From positions 1-64,000 of the forward strand of contig JBCBGF010000013.1 of the NCBI GenBank assembly GCA_038526915.1: a stretch of 64,000 nucleotides of DNA. Reading direction: 5' to 3'. A program made the translations under genes and the position numbers. The notes below the pieces were generated by a model. It saw only the letters and a program-made list of their open reading frames with translations. It did no database searches and was not told the origin of the DNA. This document shows, in pieces, positions 8,847 through 16,422 of the stretch. Origin of the DNA: JBCBGF01 sp038526915. Lineage in GTDB: Bacteria; Pseudomonadota; Alphaproteobacteria; Rhodobacterales; Rhodobacteraceae. The stretch's first letter is position 1; the number at the start of each line of letters is the position of its first letter.

Positions 8847-9264
8847 GCTGGCGTTCACGCGCAACGCCCGCCGGCCCGCCGCTCTGGCGATGGTGGGCGT
8901 TGCGCTGGTGATCCTTTTGGTCCTGATCTTCGCGGTCAACGCCCACCCCCTGATCGTCACCATCTTCGCCCTGCTCATTGCCCCCGCCGTCTGGGATGTC
9001 TGGCGCAATGCCGATGCGACGCTGACGGTCGATGACACCGGCATCCGCTGGTCGAGCGGCCCCCGCCAGGCGGGTGCGGAGTGGGAGGCGATTGATGAGG
9101 TGATCCTCGCCACCACGCTCGATTTTTCGCAACGCGCCTCGCTGCGCCTCACCGATGGCGGCCGCATGCGTGTCCCGCCCGAATGCCTGCCGGGGGGCCG
9201 GGTGCTCGACGGGGTGCTCGAGGCCCGCGGCATCCGCCACCGCCGCTCGCTCTTTTCCTTCTGA
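8836..9264 (+). CDS. Small membrane protein with PH-like C-terminal domain
   Basis: Two hydrophobic helices lie at about residues 13-30 and 33-48. A soluble beta-rich part follows (ATLTVDDTGIRWSSGPRQ, then EWEAIDEVILATTLDF) that looks like a bacterial PH-type or DUF2244-like domain. The TTG at 8836 lies eleven bases inside the end of pepN; a longer frame from TTG 8782 is possible. It is likely co-transcribed with pepN, with no clear functional tie. The function is unknown. Confidence 0.6.
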   Translation: MATELAFTRNARRPAALAMVGVALVILLVLIFAVNAHPLIVTIFALLIAPAVWDVWRNADATLTVDDTGIRWSSGPRQAGAEWEAIDEVILATTLDFSQRASLRLTDGGRMRVPPECLPGGRVLDGVLEARGIRHRRSLFSF

Positions 9265-9375
9265 TCCGGCCAGCTTTCGCCGAAATACCGGCCTCTCCGC
9301 CCCACCCGATGATCGGCGCGGCCATCCCTGCTAGACTGTCACCAAACCGTTGCGAAAGCCGGTTAGGTCGCGCCC

Positions 9376-10245
9376 ATGCAAGATCGCCTCGATCCGCTGA
9401 TTGCCGAGCGCGCGCCGTGGCTGTTTGAGACCACCCCTTGGGCAGGCCCGTCGCGCGCCGTTCTGACCCGCCTTCTGGGCTATGCCCGGACGGTGGCGCT
9501 GGCCCAGTACCTGCGCGACCGCCCGGCGGGTGAGATCATGGAGACGATGGGGGCGATGCTAGCCCGTGACGTGGTGGTGCGGGGCCTCGGCCATATCCCA
9601 CGCCATGGGCCCGCTCTGGTGGTGGCCAACCACCCCACGGGGATCGCCGACGGCATCATCCTGTCCCATGTGCTGGGCGGGCTCCGGGATGATGCGTTTT
9701 TCTACGCCAATTCCGACATCCTGCGCGTGTTGCCGCAAATGGGCGATGTGATCGCGCCTGTGGAATGGCGCGCGGAGAAGCGGAGCCATGCACGCACGCG
9801 GGAAACCATGGCCTATACGCGGGCAGCGCTGGAGGCCGGGCGTCTGGGCGTGATCTTTCCATCGGGCCGCCTCGCCAAACGCCGGGGGCTGCGCCTCCAC
9901 GAACGCCCGTGGATGGCCTCTGCCGCGATGATCGCGCGCAAATTCGACGTGCCGGTGATCCCCGTCAACATCCGCGCCCGGAACTCGGCGCTCTTCTACC
10001 TCTTTGACCTGATCCACCCCACATTGCGCGACATCACCCTGTTCCACGAGACGCTGAATAAATCCCGCCAACCCTTCCGCCTGACTGTAGGCGAACCGAT
10101 CTCCCCCCGCGCCCTGCCCGCGCGCTCCGAGGATGGCATCGCCATGCTCCGCCGCGCCACGCTTGCGCTGGGTGGTCGCCACGCGCCCACCGTCTCACTC
10201 GTCGACAGCACGCGCCGCCCGCTCTGGTCGCGGCTTACCTCGTAG
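9376..10245 (+). CDS. Lysophospholipid acyltransferase (PlsC-like, haemolysin subgroup)
   Basis: The 289-residue protein has the acyltransferase motif NHPTGIADG. The His-X5-Asp spacing (rather than HX4D) is that of the haemolysin/OlsA-type subgroup with NHPxGxxDG. Block III is GVIFPSGRLAKRRG, and a late VPVIPVNIRARNSA follows. It should transfer acyl chains to lysolipids such as lyso-ornithine lipid or lysophosphatidate at the inner membrane; the acceptor is not decided by sequence. No olsB-like gene is beside it. A family B repeat begins within ten bases of its stop and points the same way. Confidence 0.85.
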   Translation: MQDRLDPLIAERAPWLFETTPWAGPSRAVLTRLLGYARTVALAQYLRDRPAGEIMETMGAMLARDVVVRGLGHIPRHGPALVVANHPTGIADGIILSHVLGGLRDDAFFYANSDILRVLPQMGDVIAPVEWRAEKRSHARTRETMAYTRAALEAGRLGVIFPSGRLAKRRGLRLHERPWMASAAMIARKFDVPVIPVNIRARNSALFYLFDLIHPTLRDITLFHETLNKSRQPFRLTVGEPISPRALPARSEDGIAMLRRATLALGGRHAPTVSLVDSTRRPLWSRLTS

Positions 10246-10250
10246 CTCTT

Positions 10251-10313
10251 TGGTCGAGAAATATCCCGGGGGGCGTCCCGGACCGGGTCCGGGACGTGGG
10301 GGCAGAGCCCCCT
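10251..10313 (+). repeat. Family B structured repeat, copy B1
   Basis: The element has the constant box AAATATCCCGGGGG, then a middle stem GTCCCGGAC-cgg-GTCCGGGAC, then a closing hairpin of the GGGGGC-AG-GCCCCC type. It starts six bases after the acyltransferase stop and reaches the stop codon of the convergent transglycosylase gene. Confidence 0.85.
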
Positions 10314-10956
10314 ACCCCTGACAATAGGGCTGCGCCCGCGTAAAGGCCCGCATCTCCTCCCGCTTGGCCTCTTGGACAAACGGCCCCCAATCGGCGGCCA
10401 CGCCACCGCCGCCCCGGCTGATCACGCCGTCGCGGGGCACAGTCACGCCCATGATCCGGATCGCGCAGCGCAGGTTGGCGGGGCCGTCCTTTAGCTCTTC
10501 GGCGCTGGTGGCCTGGCAGCCATAGCCCCGCGCGGTGGCCGGTGAGATCTGCAACAGCCCGTGCCAGCGCCCTTCCCCGCCTGACACATCCTCGCGCCAG
10601 GTGCTCTCGTGTTTGGCCAGCGAGGACAAAAGCCCCACCCAGAACGCCTTGCGCTGGGTCCGGTCGGCCTCGGGGAAAGCGGGACACCAGGCGGTGGCGT
10701 CGGCGGGCACGATGTCGACCAGGGGCGCACCGGGCCCTGAAAGCGCGCTGAGCGCGGCGCGGGTCCAGTCATCGCCGTCGTCTTTATGGTCCCAGCGCGC
10801 GGGCGGCAGGGCGGTCTCAGACACGAAATTCATCGGTTGCGGTACGGGGGCCGTCACCTCCACCGGCGCGGGTTTGGAACAGGCGGCAAGGGCCAGAAGG
10901 ACAGTGGCGGCGGTCAGACGCGGTGCGGAAAAGGCCAAGGCGGATGGATCCCTCAT
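10312..10956 (-). CDS. Lytic transglycosylase (SLT domain) lipoprotein
   Basis: The signal peptide ends in a clear lipobox (LLALAACSK), so this is an outer- or inner-membrane lipoprotein facing the periplasm. A Pro-rich linker leads to an SLT-type domain: SLAKHESTWRED, with the presumed catalytic Glu in HES, and WHGLLQISPATARGYGC. Such enzymes cut the glycan strands of peptidoglycan. The length is 214 residues from the ATG at 10956. The TAG stop lies in the edge of a family B repeat. The gene is divergent from gatB, sharing about 110 bases of upstream DNA. Confidence 0.85.
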   Translation of the reverse strand: MRDPSALAFSAPRLTAATVLLALAACSKPAPVEVTAPVPQPMNFVSETALPPARWDHKDDGDDWTRAALSALSGPGAPLVDIVPADATAWCPAFPEADRTQRKAFWVGLLSSLAKHESTWREDVSGGEGRWHGLLQISPATARGYGCQATSAEELKDGPANLRCAIRIMGVTVPRDGVISRGGGGVAADWGPFVQEAKREEMRAFTRAQPYCQG

Positions 10957-11070
10957 CAACGCCCCCGCTGCCAGTCATAGCCAAAATCGGGCGCGAAAAT
11001 CAACCCGGATCGGCCTTGTCGGCCCTTAGGCGCTGGCTTAGAACCCAGACGTCTGAGACGAGGATGCGTG

Positions 11071-12582
11071 ATGCTGGATCTGACCTTTGAAGCCCCGAAA
11101 CCCAAAGTAATTCAAGGCGCTGCCCAGGATTGGGAGCTTGTGATCGGGCTGGAAGTGCATGCCCAGGTTTCCTCAAATGCAAAGCTTTTTTCCGGTGCCT
11201 CTACCGCGTTCGGGGCGGAACCCAATGCCAATGTCGCCTTCGTCGACGCCGCGATGCCCGGGATGCTGCCCGTGATCAACGAGTTCTGCGTGGCGCAAGC
11301 CGTGCGCACCGGGCTGGGGCTGAAGGCGGAGATCAACCTGACGAGCGCCTTTGACCGCAAGAACTACTTCTACCCCGACCTGCCGCAGGGCTATCAGATC
11401 AGCCAGCTCTATCACCCCATCGTCGGCGAAGGCGAAGTGCTGGTGGAGATGGAACCCGGTGTGGCGCGTCTGGTGCGGATCGAGCGTATTCACCTCGAAC
11501 AGGACGCAGGCAAGTCGATCCATGACATGGATCCGCATATGTCTTTCGTCGATCTCAACCGCACCGGTGTGGCGCTGATGGAGATCGTCAGCCGCCCCGA
11601 TATCCGCGGGCCCGAGGAAGCGGCGGCCTATGTGGGCAAGCTGCGCCAGATCCTGCGCTATCTGGGCACCTGCGATGGCAATATGCAGAACGGCAACCTG
11701 CGCGCGGATGTGAATGTCTCGATCTGCAAGCCCGGTGATTACGAGAAGTATCAGGAAACACAGGATTTCTCGCATCTGGGCACGCGGTGCGAGATAAAGA
11801 ACATGAACTCCATGCGGTTCATCCAGGCTGCGATTGACTATGAAGCCCGCCGCCAGATCAAGATCGTCGAGGGCGGCGGCACGGTGGATCAGGAGACCCG
11901 GCTCTATGACCCCGACAAGGGCGAGACGCGGTCGATGCGGTCGAAGGAAGAGGCGCATGATTACCGCTACTTCCCCTGCCCTGACCTGTTGCCCTTGGAG
12001 ATCGAACAGGCCTGGGTCGATGACATCGCGGCCTCGCTGCCCGAGCTGCCAGATGAGAAGAAGGCGCGGTTCATCGGGGATTTCGGGATCACCGATTACG
12101 ATGCGAGCGTTTTGACGGCGGAGGCCGAGAATGCGGCGTTTTTTGAGGAAGTGGCCGCGGGGCGCGACGGCAAGCTGGCCGCGAACTGGGTGATCAATGA
12201 GCTGTTTGGCCGGCTGAAGAAGGAAGACCACGACATCACGGAAAGCCCGGTGAGTGCGGCGCAACTGGGCCAGATCATCGACCTGATCGCGTCCGACACG
12301 ATCTCGGGCAAGATCGCCAAGGACGTGTTCGAGATCGCCTATACCACGGGCCGCGACCCCGAAGAGATCGTTGAGACCGAGGGTATGAAGCAGGTGACCG
12401 ATACCGGCGCCATCGAGGCGGCGGTGGATCAGATCATCGCAGACAACCCGGCGCAGGTGGAGAAGGCGAAGGTGAACCCCAAGCTCGCGGGCTGGTTCGT
12501 GGGCCAGGTGATGAAGGCCACGGGCGGGAAGGCGAACCCGAAGGCGGTGAATGAGATTGTGGGGAAGAAGTTGGGGGTTTGA
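11071..12582 (+). CDS. gatB: Aspartyl/glutamyl-tRNA amidotransferase subunit B
   Basis: GatB is the kinase/amidation subunit of GatCAB, which turns Glu-tRNA(Gln) and Asp-tRNA(Asn) into Gln- and Asn-tRNA. The signature WELVIGLEVHAQVSSNAKLF is at the start, GNLRADVNVSI is in the middle, and the helical plus YqeY-like tail (AANWVINELFGRLKKE onward) is present. The length of 503 residues is standard. The ATG at 11071 follows GACGAGGA; a GTG one codon earlier is an alternative. No gatA or gatC is adjacent, as is common in this order. Confidence 0.97.
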   Translation: MLDLTFEAPKPKVIQGAAQDWELVIGLEVHAQVSSNAKLFSGASTAFGAEPNANVAFVDAAMPGMLPVINEFCVAQAVRTGLGLKAEINLTSAFDRKNYFYPDLPQGYQISQLYHPIVGEGEVLVEMEPGVARLVRIERIHLEQDAGKSIHDMDPHMSFVDLNRTGVALMEIVSRPDIRGPEEAAAYVGKLRQILRYLGTCDGNMQNGNLRADVNVSICKPGDYEKYQETQDFSHLGTRCEIKNMNSMRFIQAAIDYEARRQIKIVEGGGTVDQETRLYDPDKGETRSMRSKEEAHDYRYFPCPDLLPLEIEQAWVDDIAASLPELPDEKKARFIGDFGITDYDASVLTAEAENAAFFEEVAAGRDGKLAANWVINELFGRLKKEDHDITESPVSAAQLGQIIDLIASDTISGKIAKDVFEIAYTTGRDPEEIVETEGMKQVTDTGAIEAAVDQIIADNPAQVEKAKVNPKLAGWFVGQVMKATGGKANPKAVNEIVGKKLGV

Positions 12583-12607
12583 GGGGCGGCGCTGTGGCGG
12601 CCCCTCA
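12580..12607. terminator. Hairpin between convergent gatB and micro-ORF
   Basis: TGAGGGGC at 12580-12587 pairs with GCCCCTCA at 12600-12607. The first arm begins at the gatB stop codon. There is no strong T tract on either side, so it may be a bidirectional or Rho-assisted end. Confidence 0.45.
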
Positions 12608-12613
12608 CAATGC

Positions 12614-12781
12614 TCAGTGGTTTTGCGCGACCATGGCGATGTAGAGGCCGGTTGCGATTTGTGCGACGGTATCTTTGTCGATGACACCGAAGCAACCGCA
12701 CCCATAGGCAAGTGCCAGAGCAGCATATGTGGTTCGATGTCGCCAGAGAGTCTTGGCGACGGTTTTGATCCAAGTCTTCAT
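12614..12781 (-). CDS. 55-residue putative membrane peptide
   Basis: The open frame encodes 55 residues beginning MKTWIKTVAKTLWRHR. The basic, amphipathic N-terminus is followed by a hydrophobic segment AALALAYGCGCFGVI, then a second mildly hydrophobic stretch IATGLYIAMVAQ. A strong AGGAG ribosome site sits seven bases before the ATG, which is the main reason to call it. It could be a small membrane protein, a holin-like peptide or the precursor of a signal. It is divergent from the XRE-TPR gene, with about 150 bases between them that carry a perfect palindrome. No family is recognised. Confidence 0.55.
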   Translation of the reverse strand: MKTWIKTVAKTLWRHRTTYAALALAYGCGCFGVIDKDTVAQIATGLYIAMVAQNH

Positions 12782-12834
12782 TGGTCCACTCCTGCGGATT
12801 GAGGGAGTGGGGCCCCGCCGAGGGGCTACCTCGA

Positions 12835-12846
12835 CATCACGTGATG
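12835..12846. promoter_or_regulatory. Perfect 12-bp palindrome, candidate operator
   Basis: CATCACGTGATG lies between the divergent 55-residue gene and the XRE-TPR gene, next to an AT-rich TTAATATGAT stretch that could be a -10 region. The nearby XRE protein is the obvious candidate binder. Confidence 0.45.
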
Positions 12847-12934
12847 GGGTTAATATGATGGCAGAACAGAGGTTTAGCGATTAGCCGGAAGTTGCCGGCA
12901 CGCGTTGTGCCGAATTGATTGGAGTTGTCTAAAG

Positions 12935-14668
12935 TTGTTCGATTACATCGCCTTCGGTGCGTTGATCCGCCGGAAACGCGGTGAGATGGGACTCACGCAA
13001 CCGGCGCTGGCCAAACGTGTGTTCGGAAAGGCCGAACGCAAGGCTGACATTTCCCGGTTTGAAGCGGGGAAGAAGAAACCGCAAGAAGACACGGTGCAGA
13101 AGCTGTGCCTGCATCTGGACATCTCCGATGCTGAGATAGAGCCAATCCGTAAGGCGCGGCCTCTCTCGGAGACTTTGGGCGAAATCCCGACCCTCAGCCG
13201 CGAAGAGTTGCAGAACCTTGCCTCACGGTTCGGGATCGAAGACCCGTTTGACGCCCCAGATGGCGAATTGCGGCGGCAACTGACGCTGAAGGCAGATGAA
13301 TACCGCGACCTGAAGAAGCAGGTCGATTCCATCGACCCCAAGATGCAGCGGCTGTCGAACCTCAAAGCCGCCGCGCAGGACGCGCTGGCGCGAGGCGATT
13401 TTGATGAGGTGGACGAGGTGCTGGAGAGCGTCCACGAGGTTGAGCTGGAGGAAGCGGCGCGAACGGCGGAGTTGCGGGCGGAGACGATGCTGCTGCGCGG
13501 ACGGGTGGAGGAGGCGTATCGGATCCTGTCGGCGACGGCGGATAGTTTTGCGAGTGTGGATCCGTTGGAACCGGCGCGGCGAAGGATATTGAAGTATTGG
13601 CACACTCTCAGAGACCACGGCCTGCGCTATGGCGGCGAAGCTACGGTGCGAAGCCGAGAATTTCTTGAACCAATCTTAACGAGCGGTCTGAGAAACCAAG
13701 ACCGTTGGCTATGGGCCGCTGGGCAGAACGCGCTGGCTATTTCATTCCGCGAACAAGGCACCCGCACCGCAGGCGAAGACGGCGCAGAACTCCTGGCCCA
13801 GGCCGTAGCCGCCTATCGCTACGCCCTGCGCGTTTATTCTGAGAGCGCGCTTCCGATGGAATGGGCGATGACGCAAAACAACATCGGCACCGCGCTTGCC
13901 AATCAGGGCATGCGCACGGTGGGCGAAAACGCTGCCGCGCTCCTGGCCCAGGCCATCGCCGCCTTTCGCGCCGCGCTGCGCGTTTACACCGAGGACGCGC
14001 ATCCGATGGAATGGGCAACGACGCAAAACAACCTCGGAAACGCCCTCCGCAACCAAGGCACCCGCGCCGCAGCCGAAGACTCCGTCGCGCCTTTTGCCAT
14101 GGCCGTCGCCGCCTATCGCGCCGCGTTGCGTGTCTACAGCAAGGACCGGCATCCTATGGACTGGGCGATGACGCAAAACAACCTTGGCACCGCACTTCAG
14201 AACCAAAGCACCCGCACCGCGGGCGAAGACGAAGCAGCACTCCTCGCCCAAGCCGTCGCCGCCTATCGCGCCGCGCTGTGCGTCTACTCTGCGGACGCGC
14301 ATCCGGTGCAATGGGCGATAACGCAAAACAACCTCGGCGCCGCGCTCTTCGGCCAAGGTAAGTGCACTCCTGGCGAAGACGGTGCACCGCTCTTCGCCGA
14401 GGCCGTCAATGCCTATCGCGTCGCGTTGCGGGTCCGCACCGCGGACGCGCAGCCGGTGCAATGGGCGATGACGCAAGAAAACCTCGCCTTAGCGCATGAG
14501 GCAATTGCCTACCGCCCCACCACAACCGATCCGCGCTTGCCCTTGGAAACCGCCCTCGCCCACGCGGAAGCCGCGCTCAAAGTCTTCGACCCAGAACACA
14601 TGAGCTACAACCACACCAAAGCCACAACCCTCCGCGACCGCATCCAGGCCCGCCTCGACGCCCTCTAA
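12935..14668 (+). CDS. XRE-family HTH protein with TPR repeat domain
   Basis: The protein has about 577 residues. An XRE-type helix-turn-helix occupies residues 1-60 (LIRRKRGEMGLTQPALAKRV, with SRFEAGKKKPQ). A coiled helical region follows (QLTLKADEYRDLKKQVDSID). From about residue 260, five 50-residue TPR units of the WAMTQNNLGTAL type plus one degenerate unit follow. The start is taken as TTG 12935 because GGAG stands ten bases upstream; TTG 12905 is the alternative. HTH plus TPR is the layout of peptide-sensing RRNPP regulators of Firmicutes, but similar layouts also occur in unrelated proteins. It probably binds the palindrome upstream. The ligand is unknown. Confidence 0.75.
   Translation: MFDYIAFGALIRRKRGEMGLTQPALAKRVFGKAERKADISRFEAGKKKPQEDTVQKLCLHLDISDAEIEPIRKARPLSETLGEIPTLSREELQNLASRFGIEDPFDAPDGELRRQLTLKADEYRDLKKQVDSIDPKMQRLSNLKAAAQDALARGDFDEVDEVLESVHEVELEEAARTAELRAETMLLRGRVEEAYRILSATADSFASVDPLEPARRRILKYWHTLRDHGLRYGGEATVRSREFLEPILTSGLRNQDRWLWAAGQNALAISFREQGTRTAGEDGAELLAQAVAAYRYALRVYSESALPMEWAMTQNNIGTALANQGMRTVGENAAALLAQAIAAFRAALRVYTEDAHPMEWATTQNNLGNALRNQGTRAAAEDSVAPFAMAVAAYRAALRVYSKDRHPMDWAMTQNNLGTALQNQSTRTAGEDEAALLAQAVAAYRAALCVYSADAHPVQWAITQNNLGAALFGQGKCTPGEDGAPLFAEAVNAYRVALRVRTADAQPVQWAMTQENLALAHEAIAYRPTTTDPRLPLETALAHAEAALKVFDPEHMSYNHTKATTLRDRIQARLDAL
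13712..14461 (+). repeat. Five in-frame 150-bp tandem repeats encoding TPR units
   Basis: Units begin at the Trp codon at 13712, 13862, 14012, 14162 and 14312, exactly 150 bases apart; a sixth, degenerate unit starts at 14462. The blocks ATGGGCGATGACGCAAAACA and GCCTATCGCGCCGCG recur almost unchanged at the DNA level, so the units arose by recent duplication or gene conversion. Confidence 0.9.
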
Positions 14669-14838
14669 CCCCGCCCCATTATCCCCAATCCCGCAACAAC
14701 CCCACTCCCACGCCGCCTCCACTTTCCAAAACCCAACCCAATCCGCCCCAATCCCGCCCGCTTCTGCACCTTTTCTTGCCTGAATCGCACAATCGCCCCT
14801 ATCCAATCCCCGTAGTGAGTGGGTGGGAGTAGCGAGTA

Positions 14839-15294
14839 ATGCTCAAGTACGAGTACAAAGTCGTGCCTGCGCCGAAGGAGTGTTTGTCCCGGCGCAATAT
14901 CGGCGAAGCGGATGATCCAGTGGTTGCGACGCTGGAGACGATCATGAACGACCTCGGCGTGGCCGGGTGGGAATTTGTGCGCAGCGAGGCTGTGTCCATG
15001 CGCCCCGCCGGTATTCTGGGTCGTGGGCGGTCGGTGTCGCAGGACGTCTGGATCTTCCGGCGGTCTCGGGAACCCCTGGGGGCGGGGTTGCCGACGGTCG
15101 AGGAAGACATCGCGCGCACCAAGCGGCGCAAGTCGACGCGGCCGGAGCTGATTGCGTTGGCCAAGGAGGGGCGGCGCAAGGTGATCCCGATGATGGCGGA
15201 TGATCCCACGCAGCCCGCGCCAAAGAAGATCACGCCCAACCGGCCCGGTGAGGCGATCGAGATGCCGTCGCCGCAAGCTACCGCGGCGGAGTAG
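14839..15294 (+). CDS. DUF4177 domain protein
   Basis: The N-terminal 60 residues fit DUF4177: MLKYEYKVVPAPKE, then LETIMNDLGVAGWEFVRSE, in which the GWEFV strand is the hallmark. The C-terminal 70 residues are basic and Pro-rich, probably disordered, and unlike the domain. The total is 151 residues. DUF4177 proteins are small cytoplasmic proteins with no known role. It is followed by the convergent bolA-like gene. The 170 bases before it hold no visible gene. Confidence 0.75.
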   Translation: MLKYEYKVVPAPKECLSRRNIGEADDPVVATLETIMNDLGVAGWEFVRSEAVSMRPAGILGRGRSVSQDVWIFRRSREPLGAGLPTVEEDIARTKRRKSTRPELIALAKEGRRKVIPMMADDPTQPAPKKITPNRPGEAIEMPSPQATAAE

Positions 15295-15345
15295 GCTAGA
15301 GGGTCGTGCAGCGCTTAAGGGGAACGTTGCATGGGTGGGGCGGGA

Positions 15346-15603
15346 TCACGCGCTGATCTTCAGCGCCAAAGCGTGGATCCGCCCCACGATATCCGGGCCC
15401 AGCGCGGTGTGGACCGCGCGGTGGCGTTCGATCCGTGACATGGGCCCAAAGGCGGGCGCATTTATCGTGATGCGCCAATGGCTTTCGCCGCCTTCCTGAT
15501 AGCCGGCGTGGCCACGATGCGCCTCACTTTCATCGACAATACTCAGCTCGGTCGGCGCAAACGCGGCTTCCAGCCGGGCGCGCATTTCATCGGCAATCGC
15601 CAT
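15346..15603 (-). CDS. BolA family protein
   Basis: This 85-residue protein has the BolA fold: MRARLEAAFAPTELSIVDES, then SHWRITINAPAFGPMSRIER with the conserved HRAVHTALG helix. BolA proteins pair with monothiol glutaredoxins in iron-sulfur traffic and stress responses. The ATG at 15603 was chosen over a GTG four codons earlier because a G-rich ribosome site lies just before it. It is divergent from the J-domain gene, an arrangement seen in many alphaproteobacteria next to cobS-cobT. Confidence 0.92.
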   Translation of the reverse strand: MAIADEMRARLEAAFAPTELSIVDESEAHRGHAGYQEGGESHWRITINAPAFGPMSRIERHRAVHTALGPDIVGRIHALALKISA

Positions 15604-15677
15604 TTTTCGAGCCACCCCCCTTCAATCCTGCGCCCGAGACACTAAACTCTCACGTCCGAGTCGAAAAGGTGCAGGCC

Positions 15678-16304
15678 ATGACCAAAGACGACCCGTTCGG
15701 GTTCGATATCCGCGTCTCCTCCGACAAGAAGAAACGCCAGCGCACGAAGCGGGGCATGTCGGGCGCCTTTGAGACATCGAAACGCCAGTGCGATTACCCC
15801 GGATGCACCTTGCCGGGCCAGTACCGGGCGCCGAAATCACCGGATTCGCTCGATGACTATTACTGGTTCTGCAAGGACCATGTGCGCGAATACAATCTGA
15901 AATGGAACTTCTTCGACGGCTCGACCGAGGAAGAGTTCGAGGCGCAGATGGACAAGGACCGGGTTTGGGACCGGCCCACCAAACCATTTGCGCAACAAGG
16001 GGAGGAAGCGCGGGCCTGGTCACGGCTGGGCGTGGACGATCCCCATCAGATACTGGGCGCGAACGCCACCCGCAATCCGGGTAAGAGCGTCACCGGCACC
16101 CGCCGCCTGCCGCCCACGGAACGGCGCGCAATTGATATTTTGGAGGCCAAGGATCACTGGACCAAGGCCGAAATTCGCAAGCAGTACAAAAGCTTGGTCA
16201 AGGATCTGCATCCCGACATGAACGGTGGCGCGCGCGAGGATGAGGACCGCCTGCAAGAGGTCGTCTGGGCCTGGGATCAGATCAAGGACAGCCGGAATTT
16301 CTGA
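15678..16304 (+). CDS. J-domain (DnaJ-like) protein
   Basis: The 208-residue protein carries a C-terminal J domain (residues about 145-208) with the HPD motif in YKSLVKDLHPDMNGG, which stimulates Hsp70 (DnaK) ATPase. The N-terminal part has a Cys-rich patch (CDYPGCTLPGQYRAPKSP and a later CKDH) that may bind zinc. The ATG at 15678 follows AAAGG. Such proteins often precede cobS-cobT in this class and may serve cobaltochelatase assembly. Here a chemoreceptor and msrB lie in between. Confidence 0.9.
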   Translation: MTKDDPFGFDIRVSSDKKKRQRTKRGMSGAFETSKRQCDYPGCTLPGQYRAPKSPDSLDDYYWFCKDHVREYNLKWNFFDGSTEEEFEAQMDKDRVWDRPTKPFAQQGEEARAWSRLGVDDPHQILGANATRNPGKSVTGTRRLPPTERRAIDILEAKDHWTKAEIRKQYKSLVKDLHPDMNGGAREDEDRLQEVVWAWDQIKDSRNF

Positions 16305-16422
16305 CGCATCCGCGCCCAAAGCGTCTACAATTCGATCGAACCCGCGCAGGATCGCCTGGCGTTAACATGCTCCCAACCCCGATGCGCTAGTCGGGACCCA
16401 CTTTTTGCGTGGGAGTGGATGT

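Noticed and set aside
6174..9305. Open frame of more than 1000 codons antisense to pepN
   Set aside because: It mirrors pepN codon structure in GC-rich DNA, is rich in His/Arg/Gly/Pro, and has no family signature; pepN is certain.
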